A stretch of DNA of 64,000 bases. Source: Syntrophotalea acetylenivorans (GTDB lineage Bacteria; Desulfobacterota; Desulfuromonadia; Desulfuromonadales; Syntrophotaleaceae). Positions 8,252 through 17,985 of the stretch are shown here, piece by piece. The notes under the pieces were generated by a model. It was not told the origin of the DNA and did no database searches. It saw only the letters and a program-made list of their open reading frames with translations. Positions within the stretch are counted from its first letter, which is position 1; each line of letters starts with the position of its first letter. Location: positions 1,798,001 through 1,862,000 of the forward strand of contig NZ_CP015519.1 in NCBI RefSeq assembly GCF_001887775.1, in the 5' to 3' direction. The translations under genes and the position numbers were made by a program.

Positions 8252-8279
8252 AAAACGGCAACGCAAAGCGTGCCGTTTT
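8252..8279 (-). terminator. Intrinsic terminator of rnpB
   Basis: A nine-base stem (8252-8260 with 8271-8279, AAAACGGCA/TGCCGTTTT) with an inner CGC/GCG pair follows the 3' end of RNase P RNA on the minus strand. The reverse-strand sequence after it is TTTTCTTTTT, as expected for a rho-independent terminator. Confidence 0.8.
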
Positions 8280-8284
8280 AAATA

Positions 8285-8679
8285 GAGTGGCCGGACAAGG
8301 ACGTAAGCCGGGTTCTGTTCTTTAATGCAGTCACCTGCAAAAAAGCGATGATCATTCCTCTAGGACCGCCGTTGCCGACGGCCTCCAGCAGCCAACCCGG
8401 GAGTCTCGAACGGACCGCTCTCAAACACTCCTCTATTCGGCCTTGCTCCGGATGGGGTTTACCTAGCATCCGGCGTCACCGCCGGACCTGGTGAGCTCTT
8501 ACCTCACCCTTTCACCCTTACCTCCCTGCACCGAAGTGCAAAAAGGCGGTCTTCTCTCTGTGGCACTATCCCTGGGGTCACCCCCGGTTCCCGTTAGGAA
8601 CCATCCTGCCCTATGGAGCCCGGACTTTCCTCCCGCCCGTAATACGGACCGGCGATCATCTGTCCTTCTCCGACCACCT
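8285..8679 (-). ncRNA. rnpB: RNase P RNA (bacterial type A)
   Basis: On the reverse strand the segment reads as the catalytic RNA of ribonuclease P, which trims tRNA 5' leaders. Visible hallmarks are GGAGGAAAGTCCGGGCTCC near the 5' end, AGGGTGAAAGGGTGAGGTAAGA in the middle (CR regions), a conserved GAGGAATGATCATCGC-like segment and the 3' AGAACCCGGCTTACG. The ends can pair to form P1 (GGTGGTCGGA with TCCGGCCACT), which sets the boundaries. The terminator at 8252-8279 follows directly. Confidence 0.95.
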
Positions 8680-8721
8680 TATTTTGATGGAATCAAAACA
8701 AATCATGAGATGGCTAAGCCA

Positions 8722-9447
8722 TCAGTCTTCCTTGACCACGTACAACAAGCGGCTGCAGTGAGGGCAAGTCTTGATTTCCTGAGCCAGAAACAGGCTGTTG
8801 AACAATTGGGGCGGCAAATGCATGTTGCAACCGAGGCAGGTTCCGTTTCGCGCCTCGACGACGGCAACCCCGGCACGCCGCTCCATGAGCAGCCGATAGC
8901 GTCTCTGCAGGTCTCTCGACAAGGGCTTGATCTGACTATCCCGCTCCTTAACAAGGCCTTGACGGGTCTGTTCAAAGGACTTAAGAGCCTCTTCGATCTC
9001 GCCGCAACGAACAGATATCTGCTCTTCCATTTCAGTCAAGCTCTGCTGCTTCTCCGTCGCCTCTTCGGTCAAGGCAGCGATTTCGGCATTTTTTGCCTCG
9101 ATCTGATCGGAAAGATCCTTGTTGAGTTTTTTGGCCGTATCGACTTCCTTAAGTACCGCCAGATACTCCTTCTGGGTCTTGATCTCGGGCAGACGCCCTT
9201 CGGACTTCTCAATATTGGCCTGCTCCTGATCGAGGGCCAGGCGCAATTGACTACGCTGCTCCTCCAGTTCGGAAATAGACCCTTCAAGGCTAGCCACCAT
9301 CTCCCGAATCCGAACGACTTCGGCGTCGATCCCTTCGCGCTCGGTTTCCAGCTTGCGCTGATCCTGGCCTATGGCGTTCAGCTTTTGATCAAGTCCTTGC
9401 AATTCCTTCAGAAGTATCATCTGGTCTTCCACTATATTGCCTCCCAT
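8722..9447 (-). CDS. Coiled-coil protein with C4 zinc ribbon (DUF164 / CT398-like)
   Basis: The 241-residue protein is a long antiparallel coiled coil (residues ~5-185, rich in E, L, K, Q) followed by a zinc ribbon, CLGC and CPHC, and the ending RLLYVVKED. This is the zf-RING_7/DUF164 architecture, common next to nif3-like genes in deltaproteobacteria. Its exact role is unknown, with nucleic-acid or secretion-chaperone functions proposed for relatives. The start may be ATG 9447 (GGAG four bases upstream) or GTG 9432 (GGAGG seven bases upstream). The stop TGA sits in a small palindrome resembling a relic of repeat A. Confidence 0.8.
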   Translation of the reverse strand: MGGNIVEDQMILLKELQGLDQKLNAIGQDQRKLETEREGIDAEVVRIREMVASLEGSISELEEQRSQLRLALDQEQANIEKSEGRLPEIKTQKEYLAVLKEVDTAKKLNKDLSDQIEAKNAEIAALTEEATEKQQSLTEMEEQISVRCGEIEEALKSFEQTRQGLVKERDSQIKPLSRDLQRRYRLLMERRAGVAVVEARNGTCLGCNMHLPPQLFNSLFLAQEIKTCPHCSRLLYVVKED

Positions 9448-9500
9448 CTTTCTCCTTACACGCCTTTCTCGGGGCCCAAATGCCCGAAAAAAAAGAGGAA

Positions 9501-10625
9501 TCAGACCGTCTTAAACGGATCTTCCTCCCCTTTCATCTCTAAAAACTCTATATTCAAACTTCGCGCCGTCGCCGCTTGTGCCATAGCCGTGGCCAGGTGA
9601 CCGGCCATCAGACGCTCGGTAGCAAAATGGCCAGCGTCGATGAGGGCTAACCCCAGGCTGGCAGCGGTGCGAGCTTCGTGGTATTTGACATCTCCCGTCA
9701 CCAGCACATCGGCTCCCTGCCGGGCGGCCTCTTTCAACAAGGAAGCACCACTTCCGCCACAAACAGCGACCTTGCTCACCGAGTCCTGTTCATTGCCCAC
9801 AATCCGTAGGGCTTCGACCTGTAGCGCCTCTTTGACTTTTTCGGCAAAGCTTGCGAGGGTTGTTGCCTGCGCCAAGCGACCAATCCGCCCCAGGCCGATT
9901 TCCTTACGGCGATTGGCCAGAGGGAACAGGTCGTAGGCAACTTCCTCATAAGGATGAGCGCGAACCATGCGATCGATCACCCGATTCAGTAATTCTTTCG
10001 GCACCACCGTCTCCAGACGCAACTCCCGAACGCTGCTGCGTTCTCCGACCCGGCCCATAAAGGGGGAACAGCCTTCGTGAGCACGGAAGGTACCGATACC
10101 TTCACCACGGAAAGAACAACAGTCGTAATTGCCGATGGCACCGGCTCCTGCCTTAAACAGAGCTCCGGAAACCTGGTCCTCATAACCGGCCGGGACATAA
10201 ACAACCAGCTTAACCAGCTGATCATCGCCACCCAACAGAGGCTCGCACTCGTTCAGTTGAAGCGCAGCAGCCAACCAGTCGTTGAGGCCGTTTCTGGCGC
10301 GATCCAAATTAGTATGGGCAGCGACAATTGTTATTTTCTGCTGTACCGCAGCAAAGAGAATACGCCCGGCTTCGTCGCCGGGAGTCAGATTCTTCAAGGG
10401 TTTGAAAATAAGCGGGTGGTGACATAACAACGCTTCAGCGCCCTGTTCAACAGCTGCTTGCAGCGCTTGCTCGGTAGGATCTAAACAAACCAAAACTTTG
10501 CTGACTTGAGCTCGGGGATCGCCAACCTGGAGCCCCACATTGTCCCAGGCTTCAGCCAGGGTCGGGGGGTAAAGGGCATTGAGAAGCCCTATCAGATCGT
10601 GAATGCGAGCAATGCGTTGTTTCAT
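9501..10625 (-). CDS. NIF3-like dinuclear metal-centre protein (YqfO/YbgI family)
   Basis: The 374-residue product shows the NIF3 motifs WDNVGLQVGDP, LLCHHPLIFKPLK, HTNLDRARNGLN and, near the C-terminus, VTGDVKYHEARTA and DAGHFATERL; their histidines and acids hold two metal ions. Residues ~140-230 form the inserted CutA/PII-like domain (HPYEEVAYDLFPL) found in long family members. The family forms hexameric toroids. It is often annotated as GTP cyclohydrolase I type 2, but the substrate is uncertain. It lies 53 bp upstream of the zinc-ribbon gene in the same direction, a common pairing. Confidence 0.9.
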   Translation of the reverse strand: MKQRIARIHDLIGLLNALYPPTLAEAWDNVGLQVGDPRAQVSKVLVCLDPTEQALQAAVEQGAEALLCHHPLIFKPLKNLTPGDEAGRILFAAVQQKITIVAAHTNLDRARNGLNDWLAAALQLNECEPLLGGDDQLVKLVVYVPAGYEDQVSGALFKAGAGAIGNYDCCSFRGEGIGTFRAHEGCSPFMGRVGERSSVRELRLETVVPKELLNRVIDRMVRAHPYEEVAYDLFPLANRRKEIGLGRIGRLAQATTLASFAEKVKEALQVEALRIVGNEQDSVSKVAVCGGSGASLLKEAARQGADVLVTGDVKYHEARTAASLGLALIDAGHFATERLMAGHLATAMAQAATARSLNIEFLEMKGEEDPFKTV

Positions 10626-10640
10626 ACTTTAGAGGGGTGT

Positions 10641-10692
10641 TAAAAACGAAGAGTGCAACAGTCTTCGTTGCACTCTCGGAACTTCGTTTTTT
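10641..10692 (-). terminator. Intrinsic terminator after the tRNA gene
   Basis: Stem GAGTGCAAC (10651-10659) pairs with GTTGCACTC (10667-10675), extended by outer ACGAA/TTCGT arms and flanked by A and T runs. Read on the minus strand it follows the tRNA and ends the dnaG-rpoD-tRNA transcript before the NIF3 gene. Confidence 0.75.
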
Positions 10693-10734
10693 TGTTTAAA
10701 GAATTCTGAGTTCTGGACTCATCGCTGTTCCAAT

Positions 10735-10810
10735 TGGTGGGCCCACCAGGATTCGAACCTGGGACCGACCGGTTATGAGCCGGTGGCTCTGCCAACTGAG
10801 CTATAGGCCC
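10735..10810 (-). tRNA. tRNA with CAT anticodon (elongator Met or Ile2)
   Basis: The reverse strand folds as a full cloverleaf starting GGGCCTATAGCTCAG, with anticodon loop CTCATAA and T-arm GGTTCGAATCC, and the 3' CCA is encoded (10735-10737). The anticodon is CAT. It is not the initiator type, because the acceptor stem is paired at position 1-72. Whether it is elongator Met or the lysidine-modified tRNA-Ile2 cannot be decided with certainty by eye. Confidence 0.95.
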
Positions 10811-10860
10811 GAAAATTAGTATTTCAGTTTAGGATGTTGCCTTATGCCTGTCAAGGATTT

Positions 10861-12621
10861 TTAGGTCGTCTCAACAAAGCTTTTCAGGCGCTTGGCCCGA
10901 CTCGGGTGGCGCAGCTTACGCAGTGCCTTGGCTTCGATTTGGCGAATACGCTCACGGGTGACGGCAAAGTCCTGCCCTACCTCTTCCAAGGTGTGGTCCG
11001 ACTTCTCGCCGATTCCGAAGCGCATGCGTAAAACCTTTTCTTCCCGGGGAGTCAGAGTCGACAAGACCCGAGAGGTCTGATCCGAAAGGTTGCCGGTGAT
11101 AACAGCTTCCAGGGGAGAGACAACCCCCTTATCCTCGATAAAATCGCCGAGTGAAGAATCTTCTTCCTCGCCGATAGGTGTTTCCAGACTGATCGGTTCT
11201 TTGGCGATCTTAAGAACCCGTCGAACCTTTTCCAGCGGTAACTCCATGCGTTCGGCAATCTCTTCAGGCAACGGCTCGCGGCCGATCTCCTGCACCAGTT
11301 GTCGGCTGGTACGAATCAGCTTATTGATCGTTTCGATCATATGCACCGGAATGCGAATGGTGCGGGCCTGATCGGCAATAGCGCGGGTGATGGCCTGTCG
11401 GATCCACCAGGTAGCGTAGGTGGAAAACTTATATCCCCGCTGGTACTCGAACTTGTCGACGGCCTTCATCAAGCCGATGTTGCCTTCTTGAATCAGGTCG
11501 AGAAACTGCAAACCGCGATTGGTGTATTTTTTGGCAATAGATACCACCAGTCGCAGGTTGGCCTCCACCAGTTCGGACTTGGCCGCCTTGGCCCGCCACT
11601 CACCCTTCTGAACCTCCTTCAAAGAGGCCAGCAACTCTGCCGGGGCAAACCCCGACTCTTCTTCGACCCGCTTGAACTTGCGCTGGGCGCTTTTAAGACG
11701 TTTTTCCACCACCAACAGGGTGTCGATAGGGGCATTGAGTTCCTCGGAAACCTGAAGGGCATCGTCGTCGCTTTTGCGCATGCGACGCAACAGCCGCTTG
11801 ATCTCACGATAGGGGCGGCTCAGCTCCCCTTCGCAGGCACTGACTTCGGCCTGGCCCTTTTTAACCTGCTTTGCCAGCTCCTTGAGGCGGTCGACGATTT
11901 TGTCGACCTGATAATCCTTCAGCCGGATTTCCCGCATCAACTCGCCGGTGGCAACTTTCAGCTCCTGTTCCTCGGCCAGCAGGGACTGCTTCTCCTCCTT
12001 GCTCGCCTCGAGCTGCTGATCGCGCAAAGCCATCAGTTTCTCGTTTTTTTCCCGAATCTGAGCCATCAGATTGAGGGTGCGCTGACGTTGCTTCTCTTCG
12101 ACCTCGCTGCCCTCTTCTTCTTCAAACTCCTTGGTGATCTCGGCCACACCGATTTGATCTTTGGCCAGCTTGTCGCCAAGGATCAATACTTCCTTGAAAG
12201 CGATCGGGGTTTTCATGATAACCCGGGTCACCTGGGCTTCACCGTCTTCGATGCGCTTGGCGATCTCAACTTCGCCTTCACGGGTCAACAGCGAAACCTG
12301 GCCCATCTCCCGCAGATACATACGTACCGGATCGCTGGTCCGACCGAGCACACCGGCCTCGTATTCGGTTTCATCGTCGTCATCGTCATCGTCGGAACCA
12401 GCACTGCCAGTTTCTTTCTTTTCGCTGACAGAAACCTTGCTTTCCGAGTCGACCACCTCGATGTCCATCTCCCCGAACATACTCATCATATCGTCGAGTT
12501 GATCGGAAGAAACCATCCCTTCAGGCAGGATGTCGTTGACTTCATCGTAGGTCAGATAGCCTCTTTCCTTACCGAGGTCGATAAGTTGCTGAACCTCTTC
12601 CATGCCGGTTTTCTTGGACAT
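10861..12621 (-). CDS. rpoD: RNA polymerase primary sigma factor (sigma-70)
   Basis: The 586-residue protein has region 1.1 at the N-terminus (a short acidic run of DDDDDDD type follows it), region 1.2 ([21 protein letters not shown]), the long non-conserved region, region 2 ([26 protein letters not shown] and [18 protein letters not shown] in separate blocks), region 3, and region 4.2 ([20 protein letters not shown]). The ATG at 12621 is preferred, with GAGGAG ten bases upstream; the longer frame to 12723 would run into the 3' end of dnaG. It follows dnaG in the same direction, as in the classical macromolecular-synthesis operon, and a tRNA lies just downstream. Confidence 0.97.
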   Translation of the reverse strand: MSKKTGMEEVQQLIDLGKERGYLTYDEVNDILPEGMVSSDQLDDMMSMFGEMDIEVVDSESKVSVSEKKETGSAGSDDDDDDDETEYEAGVLGRTSDPVRMYLREMGQVSLLTREGEVEIAKRIEDGEAQVTRVIMKTPIAFKEVLILGDKLAKDQIGVAEITKEFEEEEGSEVEEKQRQRTLNLMAQIREKNEKLMALRDQQLEASKEEKQSLLAEEQELKVATGELMREIRLKDYQVDKIVDRLKELAKQVKKGQAEVSACEGELSRPYREIKRLLRRMRKSDDDALQVSEELNAPIDTLLVVEKRLKSAQRKFKRVEEESGFAPAELLASLKEVQKGEWRAKAAKSELVEANLRLVVSIAKKYTNRGLQFLDLIQEGNIGLMKAVDKFEYQRGYKFSTYATWWIRQAITRAIADQARTIRIPVHMIETINKLIRTSRQLVQEIGREPLPEEIAERMELPLEKVRRVLKIAKEPISLETPIGEEEDSSLGDFIEDKGVVSPLEAVITGNLSDQTSRVLSTLTPREEKVLRMRFGIGEKSDHTLEEVGQDFAVTRERIRQIEAKALRKLRHPSRAKRLKSFVETT

Positions 12622-12694
12622 GTGCGTTTTTTCTCCTCTCGATTTCCGCTGACCGGAAATAAGGTCGTTACATATCTGTACAAAATGTCTGTAT

Positions 12695-14512
12695 TTAACG
12701 TTGCTTGATCTTTTTCGAAACATCTAGCGATTCACGCCACAAATTGGCCAGCGCGACGCTGTCACCATCTTTCTCGGCCTGCTGAATCTGTGCCTGCAAG
12801 ACCAGGTTGCGCGCCTTAAGCCGCTCCCGCTCCATCGCTTTCTTGTAATCTGCAAAGATGCGGACGGGGTCTTCGGCCAGAGCCTCATCGTCCTTTATAA
12901 TAATACCCGATAGAATCTCTTTTTGGTCTTCGCTTAAGCTGTTCAGCACGCGGTCTTCATCCACGCGACCCTCGGCAGTGCTGTACTTAATGAGGGCAAT
13001 GGCAATAGCTCGTCGGTCATCGTCGTTAAACAGGGTCTCCGGGGTCGCCTCTGCGACCTTGATGCGGACCTCATTGTTGATCTTCATTAGATGCAACAGC
13101 CATTCCTGAATCTTACATTCTCCGTCCTGGCCGACAACTGGTCGCGAAGAAGGTCTCTGTGGCGGTGAAACAGCCGTCGAAAAAGTCGCTTTTGGGGGAG
13201 ATGTTGTCACCCTCGGCCGCGATATCGCCTTCTTTTTAAGCAACGCCTCATCAAGCCCCGTACGCTGAGCCAACTCCTTGAGGTACAGATCCCTTTCCAG
13301 TTCGCTCGGCAACAGACGTAATTTACTGAGAACCTCTTCAGCAGCCCGCGCTTTGCCCTCGATACTGTCGCCATGCAGGGCCAGGCAATGCTCCAGATAG
13401 ACCTGCAAAACCGGGCGGGCCCGGTCAAAATAGACTTGCAACTCCTCGGGCGCATGGCTCGCCAGATAAGAATCCGGATCCTCATCGGCCGAAAGCTCAA
13501 CTACGGCCGCTGACACCCCCTCGGCCAGCAGCACCTCCATAGCGCGAAAGGTCGCCTTGCGACCGGCTTTGTCCTGGTCAAAGAACAGTAGCAGCTTTTT
13601 ACAATAACGCTTCAGCAACCGCGCATGCTCGGCGGTCAGGGCCGTGCCGCAAGTCGCCACGGCATTCTGAAAACCGGCCCGATAGAGGGCTAGCTGATCA
13701 AAATAGCCTTCGACGACAATTCCCGTCTCGCTGCGACGCATCGCATCTTTGGCCTGGTAGAGACCATAGAGAATCCGCCCTTTGTGATAAATCGGCGACT
13801 CGGGCGAATTGATGTACTTGGGCAAGCTGTCATCCAACACCCGACCACCAAAGGCCACCACCCGACCGCGGCTGTCCTGAATAGGAAACAGCAGCCGCTT
13901 CCGAAACAGATCGTAATCGCTTCGACCATCACGACCGGCACGCACCAGTCCAAGCATATCCCTGGCCCATTTGGGCTCAAAACCCTTACCGGCCAGATGG
14001 TCGGCCAACGCCTGCCAGCTATCGGGCGCATATCCCAAGCCAAAGGCGCGAACCGTTTCCCCTTCATAACCGCGATGACGCAGGTAGCGGCGTCCTTCCG
14101 CCCCCCGGGGGTCCTCGAGCAACTGCTGATGGTAGAAGGCGGCAGCCACCTCGCTGACCCGCAGTAACCGATCCCGATCTTGCCGTTGCTGCTCTTCGGC
14201 CGGAGTCAGCTGTTCTTCTTCAATTTCAACTCCAGCTCGTTCGGCGAGACGACGGAGCGCTTCGGGAAAACTCAATCCTTCCATTCGCATAAGAAAGGAA
14301 AAAGCGTCGCCACCCACCCCGCAGCCAAAACAGTGAAATATCTGCCGGGGTGCGTTGACATTAAAAGACGGCGTTTTTTCGCTATGAAAGGGGCAGAGCC
14401 CCAGGTGATTGGCCCCCGAACGTTTCAGTGGCAGATAGGAGGATACCAGCTCGACAATGTCGATACGTTCGCGGATCTCCTGAATCTTATCTTCACCAAT
14501 TCGTCCCGTCAT
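12695..14512 (-). CDS. dnaG: DNA primase
   Basis: DnaG makes RNA primers at the replication fork. The 605-residue protein has the N-terminal CHC2 zinc finger ([11 protein letters not shown] and FHCFGCG), the catalytic core with a TOPRIM domain ([30 protein letters not shown] with the DxD-type metal ligands) and a less conserved C-terminal DnaB-binding region. Its start overlaps the end of mutS2 by four bases (ATGA), so the two are translationally coupled. rpoD follows 73 bp downstream. Confidence 0.97.
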   Translation of the reverse strand: MTGRIGEDKIQEIRERIDIVELVSSYLPLKRSGANHLGLCPFHSEKTPSFNVNAPRQIFHCFGCGVGGDAFSFLMRMEGLSFPEALRRLAERAGVEIEEEQLTPAEEQQRQDRDRLLRVSEVAAAFYHQQLLEDPRGAEGRRYLRHRGYEGETVRAFGLGYAPDSWQALADHLAGKGFEPKWARDMLGLVRAGRDGRSDYDLFRKRLLFPIQDSRGRVVAFGGRVLDDSLPKYINSPESPIYHKGRILYGLYQAKDAMRRSETGIVVEGYFDQLALYRAGFQNAVATCGTALTAEHARLLKRYCKKLLLFFDQDKAGRKATFRAMEVLLAEGVSAAVVELSADEDPDSYLASHAPEELQVYFDRARPVLQVYLEHCLALHGDSIEGKARAAEEVLSKLRLLPSELERDLYLKELAQRTGLDEALLKKKAISRPRVTTSPPKATFSTAVSPPQRPSSRPVVGQDGECKIQEWLLHLMKINNEVRIKVAEATPETLFNDDDRRAIAIALIKYSTAEGRVDEDRVLNSLSEDQKEILSGIIIKDDEALAEDPVRIFADYKKAMERERLKARNLVLQAQIQQAEKDGDSVALANLWRESLDVSKKIKQR

Positions 14513-16878
14513 GCCCTTCTCAGCTGTGCAATGGTCACATTGTCGCCACCACGCGCCAGATCGGCGGCGTGAAAAGCCTCCACCTCACGATGGCCAGCCA
14601 AAAACTCCCGCACGGCCCGACGCAGAATACCTTCGCCGCAACCATGCACGATTTCCAGCTCAGCCAAACCTTGCAGCAGGGCGTCATCAACGAAACGGTC
14701 GAGCAGCACCAGGGCCTCATCCACTCTTTTGCCGACCAGCAGCAGCCGACTTTGCGGAGCGTCCCTCTCCACTCGATTGCGCACCTTGCCACCATCGCTC
14801 TTTCGCCGTGCAAACCGCCGCGGCTGAAACTGTTCCAGGGAACTCAGGGACAGACGCAACTTTTTCCCCTGCACGGATAATTCGGCCTCGTCGCCGGCAA
14901 CCCGCACCACCTCGCCTTCGCTAGCCAGTGCAGGAATACGCAATAACTCCCCGACGGCCACATCTTTTGGCACAGCAGTGGACTGGGGCTTTGTTGCCGG
15001 AACAGGCCGCATCGCCTCCCGGACCTGCCGGAGCTCGCCGGTCAACCGTGCTTGTCCCGCAACATCAGGCGCTTCCTGCCGCAGGTCCTTGAACAGCCGT
15101 TTGATTTTATCTTCGGCCTCCCGAACCAACCCTTCACCACGCCGGCGGGCTTTGTCGAGCAAGGCCTGGCGCTGGCCCTCAAACTCTTCCAGCAATTGCT
15201 TACGCTTGGTCCGTTCTAGACGGGCCCGCTTTCGCAATTGCTCGGCCTCTTCCAGCCGTCGGGATAATTCCTGTTGCTGCTGATTGATCTTTTCGATCAG
15301 ATCCAGCCCAGCCTTTTCGCCCTCACCGAGATAACCTTCGGCGCGCGACAGCAAGCTCTCCGGCAAACCGAGCCGGCGGGCGATGGTAAAAGCTTTACTC
15401 GCACCGGGGATGCCGTAATGTAAGCGATAGGTCGGCTGCAGGGTCCGTTCGTCAAACTCGACAGCGGCATTCTCCACCCTCGATTCCAGCAGGGCATAGC
15501 CTTTAACCAGGTTCAGGTGAGTGGTCACCAGCGTCTTGGCTCCGGCACCACGCAATTCATCGAGTACCGCCATGGCCAGCGCCGCACCTTCAGCCGGATC
15601 AGTTCCCGTACCGGCCTCATCGAGAAGCACCAGGGAGTAACGATCGGCCTGTTGCAGAATCTGCCGCATCCGGCTTAAATGTCCTGAAAAAGTCGACAGG
15701 CTCTGCTCAATACTCTGCTCGTCACCGATGTCGGCGAAAACCTCATCAAACAGAAACAGCCGACTGTCTGGCCGACAGGGTACATGCAAGCCGGAACGAA
15801 CCATCAACACCAAAAGACCGGCAGTCTTTAACGCAACACTCTTGCCGCCGGTATTGGGACCACTGATTACCAGCGTATCTTTATCGGCAGGCAACAGCAG
15901 GTCGATGGCCACCGCCTGATCCGGAATCGGGGTGCCATCAGCCTCAAACAGCAGCAAGGGGTGACGGGCACCCTTTAGTTCAATGAGCGGTTTATCCACT
16001 AACTGCGGCGCGCTTCCGTCGCTAAAGCGGGCAAATCGAGCAGCAGCAGCGCGCAAGTCAAGGCGAGCCAGAATCTGCTGATTTTCCCGCAAGGCATCGC
16101 CCTGATGTCGTACACCGTCTGCCAGTCGACGCAGGATGCGTTCCAGCTCCCGCTGTTCTGCTCGCTGCAGAGCCTGCAGCTCGTTGTTTTTGTCGAGTAC
16201 CGCGGTCGGCTCAACGAACAGGGTTTGACCACTGGCCGATTCGTCGTGAACGAAGCCCTTGAGACGACCACGGTGATCGGCCTTGACCGGCACCACATAA
16301 CGTCCGTTGCGCTCGGTCACCAACCGGTCCTGAAAAACCCCATCATAGCGGTCGGACAGCAGCAGCTCTTCGAGAATCTTGCGTATCCGTTCCCGCAAGC
16401 GGCGCAGCTGATATCGCAGGTCGCCCAACTCAAAGGAGGCGCTGTCGAGAATCTCTCCTCGCGGGCCGATGCTTTCACCAATTTCGCGACGCAGGGCCAC
16501 GCAGGGTTGCAGACCGGCGGCCAAACCCGATAAAAGGGGCGCCTGCGGCCGTTCGGCCAGATAGTTGCGGCAGTCGTGAGCCGCCTCAAGGCTGCTCTGC
16601 ACTTCCAACAACTGTTCTGCAGGCAGCCAAACCCCCTCGGTACTCAGCTGACGCAATGCCGGCAGCAGGTCGCAGCAAGCGCCTACCGGCGGCCGACCAA
16701 CCTGTTCCAACAACTGACACATCTCCCCCACCTCGGCCAAAGCCTCGGCAACCGCCGTTTTTTCCGGTAAGGGCTGCAATTCCAGGGCCAGCTCCCGCCC
16801 CGGTACCGTGGAGGTGAAACGCGCCAGCAGACTGCGTACTTTATCGTATTCGAGTACTCGCAGAGTTTCTTTACTCAT
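14509..16878 (-). CDS. mutS2: MutS2 ATPase/endonuclease
   Basis: The 789-residue protein has MutS core and ATPase domains but lacks the mismatch-recognition N-terminus. The Walker A is GPNTGGKSVALKT, Walker B is LVLLDEAGTGTDP, and a long coiled coil covers about residues 510-600. A C-terminal Smr domain (LEIVHGCGEGILRRAVREFL) is present. MutS2 proteins suppress recombination or act in ribosome-collision rescue in some bacteria. It sits between cvpA and dnaG with four-base overlaps on both sides, a tight operon. Confidence 0.95.
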   Translation of the reverse strand: MSKETLRVLEYDKVRSLLARFTSTVPGRELALELQPLPEKTAVAEALAEVGEMCQLLEQVGRPPVGACCDLLPALRQLSTEGVWLPAEQLLEVQSSLEAAHDCRNYLAERPQAPLLSGLAAGLQPCVALRREIGESIGPRGEILDSASFELGDLRYQLRRLRERIRKILEELLLSDRYDGVFQDRLVTERNGRYVVPVKADHRGRLKGFVHDESASGQTLFVEPTAVLDKNNELQALQRAEQRELERILRRLADGVRHQGDALRENQQILARLDLRAAAARFARFSDGSAPQLVDKPLIELKGARHPLLLFEADGTPIPDQAVAIDLLLPADKDTLVISGPNTGGKSVALKTAGLLVLMVRSGLHVPCRPDSRLFLFDEVFADIGDEQSIEQSLSTFSGHLSRMRQILQQADRYSLVLLDEAGTGTDPAEGAALAMAVLDELRGAGAKTLVTTHLNLVKGYALLESRVENAAVEFDERTLQPTYRLHYGIPGASKAFTIARRLGLPESLLSRAEGYLGEGEKAGLDLIEKINQQQQELSRRLEEAEQLRKRARLERTKRKQLLEEFEGQRQALLDKARRRGEGLVREAEDKIKRLFKDLRQEAPDVAGQARLTGELRQVREAMRPVPATKPQSTAVPKDVAVGELLRIPALASEGEVVRVAGDEAELSVQGKKLRLSLSSLEQFQPRRFARRKSDGGKVRNRVERDAPQSRLLLVGKRVDEALVLLDRFVDDALLQGLAELEIVHGCGEGILRRAVREFLAGHREVEAFHAADLARGGDNVTIAQLRRA

Positions 16879-17423
16879 CGGCTCCCTGGCGATTGAACAC
16901 TGTTACCGGCAGCCGAAGGCTTGACCACCGGCTGCTGCGCCAACACCTGGCTGCCCTGATGGAGCAGGGTATCGCCAAACCGGACGAGTGGCGGCGCCAA
17001 TTGGGACTGTTCGAATAAATCACGAACCGGCGGCGGCAGGGGGCTGAGGCTCAGGCTCAGGCCATACAAAACCAGGGTCAATAACAGTCCGCCCTGAACC
17101 AAACCGAACAAGGCACCGGCCACGCGGTTGAAACCGCCGAGAAAGAGCAGCTTGATGAAACGGGACAGCACAAACCCCAGCAAGCCGAAGAAAATCACCG
17201 TCAGCAAAAACAACGCAGCGAAAGAAATCACCACGCACAGCTGGCTAGGCCAGGTCACTCGTTCTATCAAGAGCTCCGCCAACGGTGCATGAAAACGCAC
17301 CGCCAGAAAGAGGCCGCCGAAGAGACCGCACAAGGAGCACAGCTCCCGCAAAAGCCCGCGCCACAGGCCCTTGAGAACGAAACCGGCCAGCAAGAGCAAA
17401 ATAGCGATATCGAACAGGTTCAT
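16875..17423 (-). CDS. CvpA family membrane protein
   Basis: The product from ATG 17423 has 182 residues and four hydrophobic helices, starting MNLFDIAILLLLAGFVLKGL, with the conserved glycine-rich GLWRGLLRELCSL segment of CvpA/colicin V production proteins. A proline-rich C-terminal tail follows. CvpA is an inner-membrane protein with a poorly defined role in envelope homeostasis. An upstream in-frame start at 17516 would overlap the yqeY gene by 70 bp and encodes an unlikely leader, so the internal ATG is chosen. The 3' end overlaps mutS2 by four bases. Confidence 0.85.
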   Translation of the reverse strand: MNLFDIAILLLLAGFVLKGLWRGLLRELCSLCGLFGGLFLAVRFHAPLAELLIERVTWPSQLCVVISFAALFLLTVIFFGLLGFVLSRFIKLLFLGGFNRVAGALFGLVQGGLLLTLVLYGLSLSLSPLPPPVRDLFEQSQLAPPLVRFGDTLLHQGSQVLAQQPVVKPSAAGNSVQSPGSR

Positions 17424-17445
17424 AGGAATGCCGAAGGCGTCTGGC

Positions 17446-17892
17446 TCAACCGGCCAGGCGTTCCTTAACCAGAACGCTGGCTTTCTTGCCATCGGCCCGG
17501 CCCTGGGCCCGCTCACCGACCAGCTTCATCACCGGCCCCATATCACGCATGGAGGTAGCCCCCAGCTCGCCAACGATTTCGTCGATCAAAGCGACCAACT
17601 CCTCGTCGCTTAGAGGTTCGGGCAAAAACTCCTGCAGTATGGCCAATTCGGCTTCTTCCTTTTCAGCCAGATCCAGACGCTGATTGTCTCGATAGACCTG
17701 AGCCGATTCTTTACGTTGCTTGACCAGAGTACCGAGAATGGCAATAACCCCCGGATCATCGAGTTCCTCGCGGGTGTCGATCTCGCGATTTTTGATGGCC
17801 GAGCGAATCAGTCGAATAGTACTCAGGCGTTCGCTGGCCTTGGCCTTCATGGCCTCTTTCATGGCGTCGGTCAGTTGTTGTTTGAGACTCAT
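17446..17892 (-). CDS. yqeY: GatB/YqeY domain protein
   Basis: The 148-residue product (from ATG 17892) is a stand-alone YqeY domain: basic N-terminal helix (SLKQQLTDAMKEAMKAK), STIRLIRSAIKNREID, LVKQRKESAQVY, and the C-terminal region with GPVMK and ADGKKAS, related to the tail domain of GatB. In GatB the tail recognises tRNA; the free-standing form has no proven function. It is immediately upstream of cvpA (22 bp) in the yqeY-cvpA-mutS2-dnaG-rpoD operon. A longer frame to 17928 is possible but less likely. Confidence 0.9.
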   Translation of the reverse strand: MSLKQQLTDAMKEAMKAKASERLSTIRLIRSAIKNREIDTREELDDPGVIAILGTLVKQRKESAQVYRDNQRLDLAEKEEAELAILQEFLPEPLSDEELVALIDEIVGELGATSMRDMGPVMKLVGERAQGRADGKKASVLVKERLAG

Positions 17893-17985
17893 TGGCCTGT
17901 CAATCCTTACAAGGTTGGAAAAGCACAAAAAGGCGACCGGAAAACCGATCCCCTTGCAATCGATATAACACCCTAGGCTTTTAGC

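Noticed and set aside
8491-9600. Plus-strand ORF of 369 codons across rnpB and the zinc-ribbon gene
   Set aside because: Antisense to RNase P RNA and a coiled-coil gene; low-complexity hydrophobic translation typical of shadow frames.
11299-12708. 469-codon plus-strand ORF opposite rpoD
   Set aside because: Mirror of a strongly conserved sigma factor; long antisense frames are expected in GC-rich codon use.
12622-12723. N-terminal extension of rpoD
   Set aside because: It would overlap dnaG and lacks a ribosome site; ATG 12621 has GAGGAG.
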